Source: Viola odorata
Taxonomy: Eukaryota > Streptophyta > Magnoliopsida > Malpighiales > Violaceae
Direction of reading: 5' to 3'
DNA: 64,000 nt
NCBI GenBank assembly: GCA_963691705.1
Contig: OY829542.1
Span: 44,761,105 to 44,825,104, forward strand
Both the position numbers and the translations under genes were made by a program. Below, piece after piece: positions 12,232-22,570 of the stretch. Numbering within the stretch: position 1 is the stretch's first letter; the number at the start of each line of letters is the position of its first letter. A model generated the notes under the pieces. The model was not told the DNA's origin. It did no database searches and saw only the letters and a list, made by a program, of their open reading frames with translations.

Positions 12232-12917
12232 TGTTGATACCCAAATTTTGACGTCATTTTTAATTGATTTTAGCATTTCTGTTATTTACTTAATTTACTG
12301 TCATTTTTTAGTTAATTTACTATCGTTAGCATTTTTGAAATTTTCATTGCATTTTAGCATCATCGTTAGCATCGTCAGCATTCGAAATAACATTTTTAAT
12401 TTTTCATCACGTATTTTTATTATTATTATCATTATTATTCTTAGCCTTAAAAATCACATTTTTAACTATCCGGCAGTCGTTTGCTAGTTTTTTCTTTGTT
12501 TTAGGTCATCTCATTAATTTTAAGATTTTTAGTGTTTTAGCGCATTTTTAGTATTTTTATTTTTTATTATTATTTTCGTTCGAGCTTTTATTGGACCCGG
12601 GTAAGTTCGCTCGAACAATAGCTTGAATTTGAAATGCTTTCCATCAACTAGTTGCTAGATTTTTTTTCGGTCACAACGGTCTACAGCGTCTCGTGTAATT
12701 TTCGGCGTAACGTCATTATTTTTCCGTCCGAACGTTTCACGTTTTTGAACAAGAAAATAAACACGTTAAACGAAAATTCTCATTATTCGCTGTAGACGGT
12801 CAAACCCGTCGTATTTTTCTCTACGCGCTGGTACCTTCGGTTCGAAAAGTCTAAATGTTTGCTCGCAGGAATCGGCTCGAGGCCATTTAAATAAGGTAAA
12901 AGGCCATTTGATCTCAG

Positions 12918-12964
12918 CCGTTGATCTGGTCAACCAAGAAAAGTCAACCAGATCAACGGTTGAC
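12918..12964 (+). promoter_or_regulatory. Palindrome with three W-box cores in the U3 of the element A LTR
   Basis: Perfect 13 bp inverted arms CCGTTGATCTGGT (12918-12930) and ACCAGATCAACGG (12947-12959) separated by 16 bp. The segment contains three TTGAC[C/T] cores (two on the minus strand, one on the plus strand at 12960), the known binding core of plant WRKY factors. It lies about 220 bp upstream of the TATA box, where an enhancer would be expected. Confidence 0.5.
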
Positions 12965-13180
12965 TAATTAAGTGCATGGTGCACATGCACCGTAAGCGTG
13001 AACCAGCAGCGGAGCAGGCCACCGAGCAGCCTGCTCCCGTCATGTCCTAGCCGTTTCTCGTCCCATCAGCCATCATCACACGGCCGTAGACCCGCCACCT
13101 CACGCAGCCGTAGACCCGCCAGCGCACGACCACGGCCACCACGCACAGCGCTCGTCCTTCACACCACGCGATCTTCGGCC

Positions 13181-13188
13181 TATAAATA
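13181..13188 (+). promoter_or_regulatory. TATA box of the element A LTR
   Basis: TATAAATA within GGCCTATAAATACAAG. Transcription would start about 30 bp downstream. This is the only strong TATA in a GC-richer part of the LTR. Confidence 0.65.
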
Positions 13189-14408
13189 CAAGCTTCCATC
13201 CTTCGTAAAAATGGCACCAAATCCGCAAGAAACCCTTGCTCCTTCTCCCTCTTGATCAGTTGCTCACTTAGAGCAACAATCGACTAGTTTAAAGCTTGAG
13301 AGTAAGCTTTCTCTCTCTAAGCATTTTCGGTTTTTTAAGCATTCTTTTTCTTTAAATTCGTTTGGCTTGATCTTGAGCAAATAAATTGCTTGTTTTTGTG
13401 CCATTAATTCATGTGCATGATGTAGATTAAATACATGCTTTCAATTTTAAAAATCGTTAGCTAGATTGTGTGAATTAATTAGTTTTCGATAATTAACAGT
13501 TTCGTCTTTTTTCGAAATTAAATTCGGTACGAGTCAAACTAAAAATTGAGGTTCGTACGGTCGAGAAGTCGTCGAAGAGACGAGCATCTCGGTACGAACA
13601 GTTTTTGAAACGGCCACCTGTGGCCGGAGCTTGGCCGCCGGTAGTACGCCGGCGACCAAAGAAGAAGATGAACAGTGCCAGGCTTCGGCACTATTCATGC
13701 GTGGAAAGGTGATGATGGGCTTGGCCCATCACCATTAAAATATTTTCCTTGGGCCAGGCACTATTCCTGGCCCATTTCAATTGTCCTCTCTTTTTTTAAA
13801 TTGGGCCCAACCCATTTTCAATTCTTCCGAGATTTCAGATCACGCTTTTTTGTAAAAATAATTCGCATGCTTCGTATGATTATTTTCCGCACTATCAACT
13901 GTTTAATCTTCTGTACTTATCAACTATTTAATTTATTCGCACTTTAACTTTCCTCAATTTACTTTCGGCAATTTAAATTCAATCATTCATTTTACCGCCT
14001 ACATGGTCGGTCGCATTTTCATTTTCATAAATATCAACTGGTTTAATTTTTCGCAAGCTGCTGGAAATTCTTCCGCAACATCAACTGTTTTATTTTCTGT
14101 AATATCAACTGTTTTAATTTTTTGCAACATCAACTGCTTTAATTTTTCGCAAGCTGTTGGAAATTCTTCCGCAACATCAACTGTTTTATTTTTTGCAAAT
14201 ATCAACTATTTTATTTTCTACAAATATCAATTGTTTTATTTTCCGCAAATATCAATTGTTTTATTTTCTGCAAATATCAAACTGCTTATTTGCTGCACAT
14301 ATCAAACTACTTATTTTCTACAATATCAACCTGCTTTATTTCCTGCCAATCATCAACTGTTTTAATTCCCTGTAAATCATCAACTGCATTTAATTTTTCT
14401 GCACTTAC

Positions 14409-14632
14409 CTAAATAGCATTTAATTTTCGTATGCGTTAAATCCATAATTTCTCGCATGCAATCAACTTAGCATTTAATTTTTGTATGCGTTAAATCCATC
14501 ATTTCTCGCATGCAATCAACTTAGCATTTAATTTTCGTATGCGTTAAATCCATCTTTTCTCGCATGCAATCAACTCAGCATTTAATTTTCGTATGCGTTA
14601 AATCCATCATTTCTCGCATGCAATCAATTGTC
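14409..14632 (+). repeat. 54 bp tandem repeat in the element A LTR, four copies
   Basis: The unit contains AGCATTTAATTTTCGTATGC, GTTAAATCCATCATTTCTCG and CATGCAATCAACT in that order, repeated four times with few changes. The preceding 14035-14400 is a degenerate array of shorter ATCAACTGTTTTATTTTCTGC-like units. Both are inside the U5-side half of the LTR. Confidence 0.85.
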
Positions 14633-15505
14633 ATTTAAATTTTTGCACTCATAAAATTGTTTATTTATTTTTCGAGCTATCACTAACACTCTCATTTTGT
14701 AGATTTTAATTTCAAGCTTCGCTCGAAAGAACGCCTTTCGATTCCCTTTTATTTATTTGACGCTTTTCGTAAATATCAATCGTACGCATGATATATAGAA
14801 CTGCTAGAATTAAAATCAACCTACATGAACAACGTGTTTAAAGACTCGCTTAAAATGCCATGCTCATGTGATTTTAAATTCTCGCATATATTGACTGCAT
14901 GTGCATGGGGACTTTCGATCCCACATCAGTTTTTCACTTCAAAAACCTTTCATTCAATCTGTACTCTGCTAAGCTGTCCATGATAGAATCACGTAGTAAT
15001 TAATTTAATCATGCATTAGCCCGATGATGACATAGAGGGCGCTCATTCAGTCTTACGAAAAATTCAGTCCCATTATTACGGTCATGAATAATCGATCGGT
15101 TCAACGATCAATTATTCCTGAACGGTCACGATCATAGAAAGACTAAAGTGACGATTCCTCTGAGGGCCCCCTTTTTCAAAACGCATTTTATCAAACACCT
15201 TTAAAACACCTCTCTCATCAACCGGTAACCATTTTCGGATGTGACTCGGGTGCCTAACACCTTCCCGAGACCATAATACGACCCCGAACCTTTTGTCTGG
15301 GGTCCAGATCCCTTTTTTGTGCCTTTAGTTTTTTTAATTTATTTATTATATTTCTTATGCCATGACGATTAAGGTTCCCTAAACCTAGCAACCAAATTAG
15401 GGTGGCGACTTCATTGCATGTTGCGAGGCGTCTGTTTACGCTGAGCATTGTAAGGTCTCAAATTTCGTTGCACACTCGTGAATTTTTAATTTTCGGGGCA
15501 CGACA

Positions 15506-16202
15506 CTCCAGAACGAGCTCTTATGCGCGCACCACAGTTCATACCAGACACTTTTTCAATTGCAAAAAAATATACAAATACCATATGAAAAATATATAAT
15601 ACTTCTAAATAAAATATTCATGGGTTCTTTAATGGGCACGGATTCAAGCCATGAATTATTCGTTCTTGTTTGGTTAATTGAAAATAAAAATTACATAGGT
15701 AGTGTCATGGCCATAGATTCAACCCATGAACCATTCATTTTTTTGTTTGCGATGGGAAACACCTGTCGATATATATTATCTAATTTTGATATTATAATCA
15801 ACATTTTGTCACAAACTCAACAAATCTCCAACCAATCAATTCCAAGAAATTATCAACTACTACAAATAATCATAAATAAATTTAAAAGAAATACTATAAT
15901 TAACACTAACTTTTAATCTTATAAAATATTGCACCAACGATATATTATTTTTTGAATATAAAATAAACTTTAATTAGTTAATTGTAAAAAAAATATAAAT
16001 AGAAAAAAATAAAAAATAAACTTACCAACAAATCTAAAAATTGCAAGATTTACCCAGATTTTGAACCAAAATTATAGGTTAAATAAGAGAATCATTTCTG
16101 GAAAATTATCCATTCATTATTTATATAAACTAAAATTAATTAATTTAATTAATAAATAAACTGAAATTAAATGAAAATAATAAGGGAGGTGTAAACACTT
16201 AC
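15506..16202. other. AT-rich spacer, no gene seen
   Basis: Short ORFs only, no domain, no clear repeat apart from two diverged copies of a GGGC(A/C)... CATGAATTATTCGTT-like stretch near 15640 and 15710. Confidence 0.5.
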
Positions 16203-16540
16203 CAACAACACGTGAGAGAGAAGATGGATGTTGGGCATGGTGGCGGGTATTGACGGCATCCAAGGACGGCTGGGAAAGGCTGCTACGCGGGGAGGCGGAA
16301 GAGAAAGGGGAGATGGAAGAAAAACTAGCGGTGAAGGGTGGAGGTGGTGTTGGAGGTGCAAGTGAAGGTGGTTCATCGGGAGAGGTGGAGGTGCGGGTGG
16401 TGGTGGCGGCAACAGAAGGAGAGAAAAAAGAAAGAAGAAAGAAAGAAAGAAAGGAAAGGAAAGGAAGGAGAGTAAGAAAAAATAAAGAAGAAAGAAAAAA
16501 AGAAAGGAAAAGAAGGAAAGTGAGGGCCTTATGCCCTAAA
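16203..16540 (-). other. Possible 5' exon of an unknown gene or DNA transposon, minus strand
   Basis: Read on the minus strand, a pyrimidine- and Pro-rich stretch ends at a good donor, GTTGTTG|GTAAGTGTTT (16202 downward), followed by AT-rich sequence. The CGACGGGT-type repeats immediately to its right resemble subterminal repeats of plant CACTA transposons, so this may be the end of a truncated CACTA element. The plus-strand ORF here is a product of GAAAG-type low complexity. I cannot name a product. Confidence 0.2.
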
Positions 16541-16631
16541 GTTTTCGACGGGTCAAACTTGTCGAAAATGGAATACTAAAACGGTGTGTTTCGATGCACC
16601 GTCCATTTTCAACGGGTTTGCCCATCGAAAC
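16541..16631. repeat. Imperfect palindrome with TTTCGACGGGT-type arms
   Basis: Arm 1, 16541-16571 (GTTTTCGACGGGTCAAAC...), pairs with arm 2, 16603-16631 (...TTTGCCCATCGAAAC). The centre (16581-16602) is itself a hairpin, ACGGTG...CACCGT. CGACGGG words with inverted copies are typical of CACTA subterminal regions, but no CACTA terminus is visible. Confidence 0.5.
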
Positions 16632-16913
16632 ACTCCGCTTTACGGTTTCTACGGGTTATATGATACGAGCGTGTTCTCATCCGTGCCTGCATGTCTCGCC
16701 CACGCTCACGTCAAGCACCAATATCGAACCCCAACCGAAAGACGAAGACAGTCACGTGCTTATGGTCGCATTTATGGTTCATGAGCCAGACCATGCAGTA
16801 TGGGAAAACTTGAGTTTTTGAGTGACTTGTAGTTTACTTAAAGGGAAAATGTGTCTATTCCTCAAGGTCAGCCACATTCTCCTTTTTGTGAAGACTATGT
16901 AATAATTATGTAG

Positions 16914-16921
16914 TATAAATA
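16914..16921 (+). promoter_or_regulatory. TATA box of the left inverted LTR unit
   Basis: TATAAATA in GTAGTATAAATAGAC. The matching box in the right unit (TATTTATA, read on plus) is exactly where the hAT-like element and the MITE have inserted, so only the left promoter is intact. Confidence 0.55.
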
Positions 16922-18562
16922 GACTATGTTAGCCATTTTTAGGTATTGTCTTGAATTTTGTGAGTAAACTCCTTTCAAAGACAAATACACCTTAGGTGTG
17001 GATTTAGGGTTGTAATCAACATCTTCTCCAAATGGTTGAGTTGATCAAGATCATTCCTTGAGAGGGTCATTCTTGGAAAGAGATCCTCTTTACTATTTTG
17101 GCAAGGTTGCCTAAACTTGACTTAGGAGGGTTTGTCATAGTAAAAGGTTCATTTCTTGTTTTCATCTTCAATCAAACACCTTTCTTTTCATCATCTTTTC
17201 ATCATCTTTTCATCATCTTATCATCAGGTGTTTCTTATCATTTGTCATCATCAACCTCATATAAGAGGACTAGATCCGTCTTGCCTTGAATCTTCGGTTT
17301 CATCCCTCCAAATCGGAATCAAGCTCGTATCATATGGTAGCGAAGCTCAAGGCCGCCTTCTAGGTTATTTTTCTCATCATTTCCACCATAAAATTGCTTC
17401 CCCCATCTCTTATTTTTCATTTTTGTAGTTTTTAATATTTTTGAATTTTTGACAATTTTTCACCTAAAATCTTTAGTTTTTAGTGATTTGATTTTGTTTT
17501 GGCCGAAATTGCTGGAAAATATGTGTTTGTGTTCATCTTGATCTTCAAATATTCATCATACACATTCATATATTCATCCTTATTTTTATTCATCTTCAAA
17601 CATTCATCCATTTTCATCCAAAATTTGACAAGAGTCATTTTCACCCATGTGGTCCAAATTTGTTAGCTAGTAACACATGATTGGCATCAAGGATGGCCAC
17701 ATCCCTCACTTTTTAGACAAGTATTTGATTTAGCATATACATAGAATATTCTCTTAGATATTTTTGCTTATACATTCTTTTTGTCACCTCACATTTTTGG
17801 CAAAAAATTGGTGTCACCTCATCACTTTTTGGCATTTTGTGTAAGCATCTTCTAATTAGAGAATTTTCTTTGATTGTTGTGCTACATGTAACACACCTTA
17901 AACACACCTACTTGTCAAACATAACACATTTTTTCTTGAGAACTCTTGCACTCATTTATTTATAAAAAAAAAGTAAAGAAAAGAAATTAAAAAAAAAATG
18001 ATACGAGCTTGGTTTCGATTTGGAGGGATGAAACCGAAGATTCAAGGCAAGACGGATCTAGTCCTCTTATGTGAGGTTGATGATGACAAATGATAAGAAA
18101 CACTTGATGATAAGATGATGAAAAGAAAGGTGTTTGATTGAAGATGAAAACAAGAAATGAATCATTTACTATAACAAACCCTCATAAGTCAAGCTTAAGA
18201 AACCTTGTCGAAATATTAAAGAGGATCTCTTTCCAAGATTGACCCTCTCAAGAAATGATCTTGAACAACCCAACTGTTTGGAGAAGATGATGATTACAAC
18301 CCTAAATCTACACCTAATGAGTTTACTCACAAAATTCAAGACAATACCTAAAAATGACAAACATAGTCTATTTATCGTAGGGGTGTACAAGAATCGGGCC
18401 GACCCGAGAACCAGACCGGGTTTTGACCTGGAACGGACCGAACCGTCTTTTTATTTTTACCCGGACCAGATAGTTTCGGTTCGGTCCGGTTCTCCAACCT
18501 TCAAAATCCGGGAACCGGCCCGGAGAACCGGTAGAACCGGAAATATATATATATATACAATG

Positions 18563-18640
18563 ATATTAAAGTTTCCATTTGGTTTAATGATTAACTCCTT
18601 ACCTTTTATATTAAAAGGGAGAGGTTCAAATCCTCTTGGC
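18563..18640 (+). other. tRNA-like segment with pol III A and B box matches
   Basis: TGGTTTAATGATTAA resembles an A box and GGTTCAAATCC is an exact match to the pol III B box consensus; spacing is about 35 nt. It is followed by a T-rich stretch. No clean cloverleaf is apparent. It could be a tRNA-derived (SINE-like) remnant captured in the hAT element, or chance. Confidence 0.25.
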
Positions 18641-18976
18641 TCCCACTTTCTTTTTTCCTTCTAAACTTAACTCCTCCTCTTTCTTTTTTCCTTCTAAACT
18701 ATATTAAAATTCCTCATGCATTTTTCCTTTTTTTTCTTTTAAACTCAATTAAAAGTCCTCATTTTTTTCTTTTTATTTGTTATTTTAAATACAAAATTTT
18801 ATTAAGGACGTTATATGAGAATTATTATGAGGGAAAAATATTTTCTCCGTAGTAAGAACAAAAAAATAAAATTTTAATAGGCGTTTATATAGTTAACATG
18901 GCACATACTAGTAATATATTATTGTAAATTGTAATAGCCATTTATATAGTTAATATGTATAAAGTAAGACCATTAA

Positions 18977-19409
18977 TGATAAGATTCGGGGTTCTGGAGA
19001 AGGGTAGGTGAGGAAGATGGCCGCTCGAAATTACTGTGCTCGTCGTCCGATGTACCTGCAAGGCGCCGGAGGGGGTCTTCGGCGTAGACACTCTGATGCT
19101 TAAGTCAGGAAGGATGTTCCAAATGGCAGGGATTCGACTAGTGATCATAGGCTTGCCTCTTGCCTTGAATGATGAGGTATTTATAGGCAAAATATAAAGT
19201 GACGTCATGCCTTGCCTGGGATGGGATAACGTCGTTTGTGGCTAGATAGCGTGTGAGACCCCCCCGACGATGTCGACCATCCCAGGGTTCCTCATTATGT
19301 GGGGGCGAGATAACCTCGATGGTGCGCGCCAGGTGAGAGCTATAGTGTTCCGACCTTAACGCTGGGTGTAAGGACGAAACTGCCCCTGAAGTTACGTCTA
19401 TAGTTATCA
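18977..19409 (-). repeat. Solo LTR related to the LTR of element D, minus strand
   Basis: On the minus strand it opens TGATAAC and closes CTTATCA, the same termini as the LTRs of element D, and shares the segment around GTGTCTACGCCG and CTCCGGCGC. It is flanked by perfect 5 bp duplications ATTAA (18972-18976 and 19410-19414). At 433 bp it is shorter than D's 528 bp. It has no internal region, so it formed by LTR-LTR recombination after inserting into the hAT-like element. Confidence 0.9.
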
Positions 19410-19759
19410 ATTAATTATTAATAGTATAACTATTAATTATTATCAATTGTCATAAAATTAAAAAAATTACTAATTGTTTAGAGTTTTATGCTTTTAATTT
19501 AAAAAAATTACTAATGTATTATGCATTTTTCCTTTTTCTTCTTTTAAACTCAATTAAAAGTCCTCATTTTTTTTCTTTTATTTGTTATTGTAAATACAAT
19601 TTTTTTTCTAAAAAAAAAGTCCGGGTCAGAACCGAAACCGACCCGGAAAAATTAAAACGGACTCGGACCGGACCAGACCGGAAGTGTCCGGTCCGGTTCT
19701 GTCCTAGACAAGAACCGGTAATTCTGGTCCGGTCCGGTTCTGTCCGGTTCTAATTTATA

Positions 19760-20019
19760 CTCACTCTGGTGCAAAATAAATGACTCTTTAGGATAGTAAA
19801 AATCCGTTTCACCATGATCTTTGATCTTATTTTATTCCATATTGTTTCATTTTTACTCCTAATTTCCACTCAAATTAAAACACCATCATCAAATTTGGTT
19901 GATGCATAATTTCTTTTTATCATTTGCACAAAATATTGGCTTCGAAAAAGATAAAATGACAAGTATTATGAATAGTAAGAATCCGTAGAAAAACGTCGTT
20001 TATTTTGCACCGGAGGGAG
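19760..20019. mobile_element. Stowaway-type MITE (Tc1/mariner), 260 bp
   Basis: Terminal inverted repeats CTCACTCTGGTGCAAAATAA and (complement of the right end) CTCCCTCCGGTGCAAAATAA, flanked by TA on both sides (19758-19759, 20020-20021). Length, the CTCCCTCC terminus and the TA target are diagnostic of the Stowaway family. Non-coding. Inserted at the TA inside the former TATA box of the right LTR unit. Confidence 0.9.
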
Positions 20020-20298
20020 TAGTACATAATTATTACATAGTCTTCACAAAAAGGAGGATGTGGCTGGCCTTGAGGAATAGACACGTTTGCCCTTTAAGTG
20101 AACTACAAATCACTCAAAAACTCAAGCCTGCCCAGACTTCATGGCCTGGCTCATGACCCATGAACACGACTATGAGCATGTGGCTGTCTTGGTCTTCCCG
20201 TTGGGGTTTAGCATTGGTGCTTGACGCGAGCGTGGGAGGGATATGCGGGTGAGAGCGTGTGGGCACAGATGAGACCACGCTCGGATCATACAACCCGT

Positions 20299-20782
20299 CG
20301 ATTTTAATTTTAAAAATAATTAATTAACTCATTTATTTAGCTAAAATTTATATATACTTATATTTTATATATACACCATACAAAAACAATATACATATAT
20401 ATATATATATATAATTGACTACATAAGTGACAATTAAAAAACTATATATACACATCAAATAATTAATTACCCTATTCTATATACTTTTATAATATTTAAA
20501 AGTGTATTATAATTAAATAAATTGCATACCATGTGGAGTAAAAAAAAAATCAAATTAAGATTGGTTTGATATATGTTGACTACAAATATGAAATGCTAAA
20601 TAGTTATTATATGTACAGATTGATCGTGTGTATATAATCGGTAATCGATATAAACACTTACATTTTATAAAAATATATATATGTAAATGTACGAGTTAGT
20701 GAAACTATATAAATATTTAATATTGAAGAGTCTATACTAGCGTTACTGTTTATTGTCTTCACTAGCATCTAGAGTCTAACTA
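20299..20782. other. AT-rich spacer with a (TA)n microsatellite, no gene seen
   Basis: Only short ORFs. A (AT)n run of about 20 bp lies at 20394-20413. The right side meets the Athila-type LTR fragment. Confidence 0.5.
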
Positions 20783-21050
20783 GATCAGTGAGCAGTCTCT
20801 TGCCCGCGATACCTCTGCATCCGTTCCTAATCGAAAGCCAAAGAGAAGAATCTTCCAAGATTCGCACGGGATTCCATGCGTTTCTAGAAGGTGTCAGGCG
20901 CGCCAGAGATTCCAGAATATTCCTCCCTAAGGGGCATGCCCTCCCTTGTGCTGTCATTTTCTCCCCTTTGCTGTTTTTGTCCCCTAGCGGGTTGTTAGGA
21001 TATTTAAGCTTAGTTTTAGGGTTTTTGTAGAGGGGGCTGACAATTAAGGT
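20783..21050 (+). repeat. Fragment of an Athila-type LTR joined to the truncated end of element B
   Basis: Similar over its whole length to 34846-35085 in the LTR of element C, including GAAGG.(A/G)TCAGGCG.G.CAG, AATATTCC and the TATTTAAGCTTAGTTTTAGG promoter block (C has TATATAAGCATAGTTTTAGG). It breaks off near 21040, and gag sequence of element B follows at once. It belongs to a different Athila copy, more diverged than C's two LTRs are from each other. Confidence 0.75.
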
Positions 21051-21054
21051 AGTT

Positions 21055-22570
21055 TTTACTCCATCTATTGTTACCGATCGACCGCTATCACCCCGACAGC
21101 GTAGGAGCATTCCGCTGACCTTGCCTGTGACGATGGACCCTGTCAATTTCATGCAACTCGCTCATAGACGAGTGGAACCTTCTGCGCAGCACACGTGAGA
21201 AATCCTTATTCCTCAAGAGGAACGATGGCAGGACGAGTACAAAGATCATTGGGATGGCAGGCGAGATGAGATGTTTAGGGACATAGTCCCCAAACACAGC
21301 GAAAGATCGAGAAGTAGAAGATATCGAACCCGAACACCCAGGAGTCACAGTCGGTCCCCCAAGCGGCATCATGAACGCAACCCCGGAGGTCAAAGGCACC
21401 ATTTTGAAGTTTCTCCTCCCCGTCATCCTCGCAGAATTCCCGATGACACCCAGGGTTGGTCGGCACGTGAAACTTCCTGCAGAGTCTTATGATGGCACAA
21501 AGTATCCCATCTCCCACCTTAATAAGGTAAAGGATTTCATGCAGTTTCAAACTCATAGCGACGCGACTTTGTGTCAGATATTTGTTATGACACTACCAGG
21601 GGTAGCACGTCTTTGGTTTGAAGGACTCCCAGCGGGGTCGATCGATAGTTTTCCACAGTTGGAAACTAAGTTTCGGAGCCACTTTAGCATGGATACCCCT
21701 ATCAAGAAATCCACAGCGGCGTTATTCGATATCCATCGAAAACCTCAGGAGTCCTTGAAGGACTTCCTTAGTCGCTTTGATCTCGAAATATCGTTAACAC
21801 CAGGCGTCACCATTGATTTCGGTGTAGAAGCCTTGAAACGCAATTATTGTTATGGGAAGTTACGAGATACGCTAATGGTGGATCCTCCACCGACCTTGGA
21901 TGCGTTAAGGCTGAAAGCTCACAATTATGCGAGGATGGAAGAGGAAGAAAGTAGAGACAGAATTCAAAACACTCCACAGGACACACACCTTACTCCTAAC
22001 GCCCATATTAACGCGGCCCCAAAAACTCGTCCAAGTGACGACTACGGGCATCGGAAAGATCACATCCCTAGGGCCTCAAATCGGCAAAGGGGCAATTTTT
22101 CGCAAGGAAGGCCTGGTAATTCTCCTACTAGATGACAAACGGATCCACCAAAAGGCCAAGTTTATGACCCTGACCTTCCTTCTCTCATACTTCCGAGAGC
22201 GAAAATCTTGGTGATCGTCCAGCAACGGAACCTGCCCATCCGTTATCCAGCTCTTGTAAAACTAGGAGTAATTATGGGAGGAAGGGAAAATACCTTCTGT
22301 AAATTCCACAAAGTCAAAGGACACTCCATGGATGTGTGCAGAGAGCTAAAGTTAGCAATAGAGCGTTTAGTGGAAGAAGGTTACCTAGGAGAATTTGCCA
22401 CTAAAGCGAGAGAAGAAGCTAGAGGTAACCCGACAGGTAAAGCGTCAGACAGCAGACAAGCACCCCTTCACCCCCCTGGAAACAATGATATCCCTGGCGA
22501 AAGAGCGAGAGAAATGTTAACAGTCCACGATGACGACATTCCCATCATCAATATTATTGCTGGCGGCACG
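21055..22570 (+). pseudogene. gag: gag of element B, truncated and frameshifted
   Basis: Begins at a position matching about residue 120 of the D gag (FTPSIV.DRP). An Arg/Ser-rich stretch (RSRSRRYRTRTPRSHSRSP, about 21304-21360) precedes a frameshift near 21460. The capsid domain follows (YDGTK.PISH.NKVKDF to LDALRLKAHNYA, about 21480-21930). Stop at 22133-22135, a CGA-to-TGA type change relative to D. The zinc motif CKFHKVKGHSMDVC at about 22299 is C-X2-H-X4-H-X4-C, as in D. An earlier TGA lies at about 21196-21198. Confidence 0.85.

Larger units (their letters stand above)
1..15505 (+). mobile_element. Element A: Ogre-like Ty3/gypsy (Tat) retrotransposon, 5' end outside window
   Basis: Internal region with gag, protease, an intron-like gap, reverse transcriptase, two RNase H domains and integrase in that order, then a long non-coding 3' region and a 3' LTR. 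Assignment to the Ogre group of the Tat lineage rests on the gag zinc-binding motifs of the CEYHAG...GH...C type, the second RNase H after the usual one, the AT-rich intron-like gap between protease and RT, the long repeat-bearing 3' region and the very long LTR. All are known features of Ogre elements. The upstream extra ORF and 5' LTR typical of Ogre would lie left of the window. The copy is dead: about a dozen in-frame stops, at least two frameshifts and a lost integrase catalytic residue. Confidence 0.9.
12232..15505 (+). repeat. 3' LTR of element A (~3.27 kb)
   Basis: Begins TGTTGATACCC directly after the polypurine tract. The proposed end is ...GGGGCACGACA at 15505; the ends TGTTG and CGACA are near-perfect inverted repeats. 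It holds a TATA box (13181), an upstream palindrome with W-box cores, and two internal tandem blocks in the U5-proximal half. The long non-coding LTR fits Ogre. The 5' LTR is outside the window, so the end point and target duplication cannot be checked; the 5 bp after the end are CTCCA. Confidence 0.65.
18378..19752. mobile_element. hAT-like non-autonomous element with CCGGTCCGG-type subterminal repeats
   Basis: The left terminus TAGGGGTGTACAAG is a typical plant hAT end, followed by GC-rich CGGGCCGACCCG and GGTCCGGTTC words that recur inverted near the right end (19620-19750). The right end is diverged (reads ...GGTTCTA). Flanks are ATTTATCG (18370-18377) and ATTTATAC (19753-19760, now split by the MITE), an 8 bp target duplication with two changes; the parent sequence is seen intact in the left LTR unit. 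It has no transposase. It holds a solo LTR and an ~85 bp direct repeat (18716-18799 and 19521-19606). Confidence 0.65.
16661..20288. mobile_element. Pair of ~670 bp LTR-like units in inverted orientation
   Basis: The left unit (16661-17332, plus) opens TGATACGAGC and closes GCTCGTATCA, a 10 bp inverted terminal repeat, and contains TATAAATA at 16914-16921. TGGTAGCGAAGC just after its end (17336) resembles a primer-binding site. The right unit is the same sequence on the minus strand (17999-18377 plus 20022-20288), split by later insertions. The 666 bp between them (17333-17998) is T-rich and non-coding. The inverted similarity extends about 10 bp outward (ACGGGTTATA and its complement), so this is not a normal two-LTR element. 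It looks like an inverted duplication involving an LTR of unknown family, perhaps copia or TRIM. Confidence 0.7.

Noticed and set aside
16250..16579. 109-codon Gly/Glu/Lys-rich plus-strand ORF
   Set aside because: Low-complexity GGTGG and GAAAG composition; the minus strand carries a better splice donor, but even that is weak.
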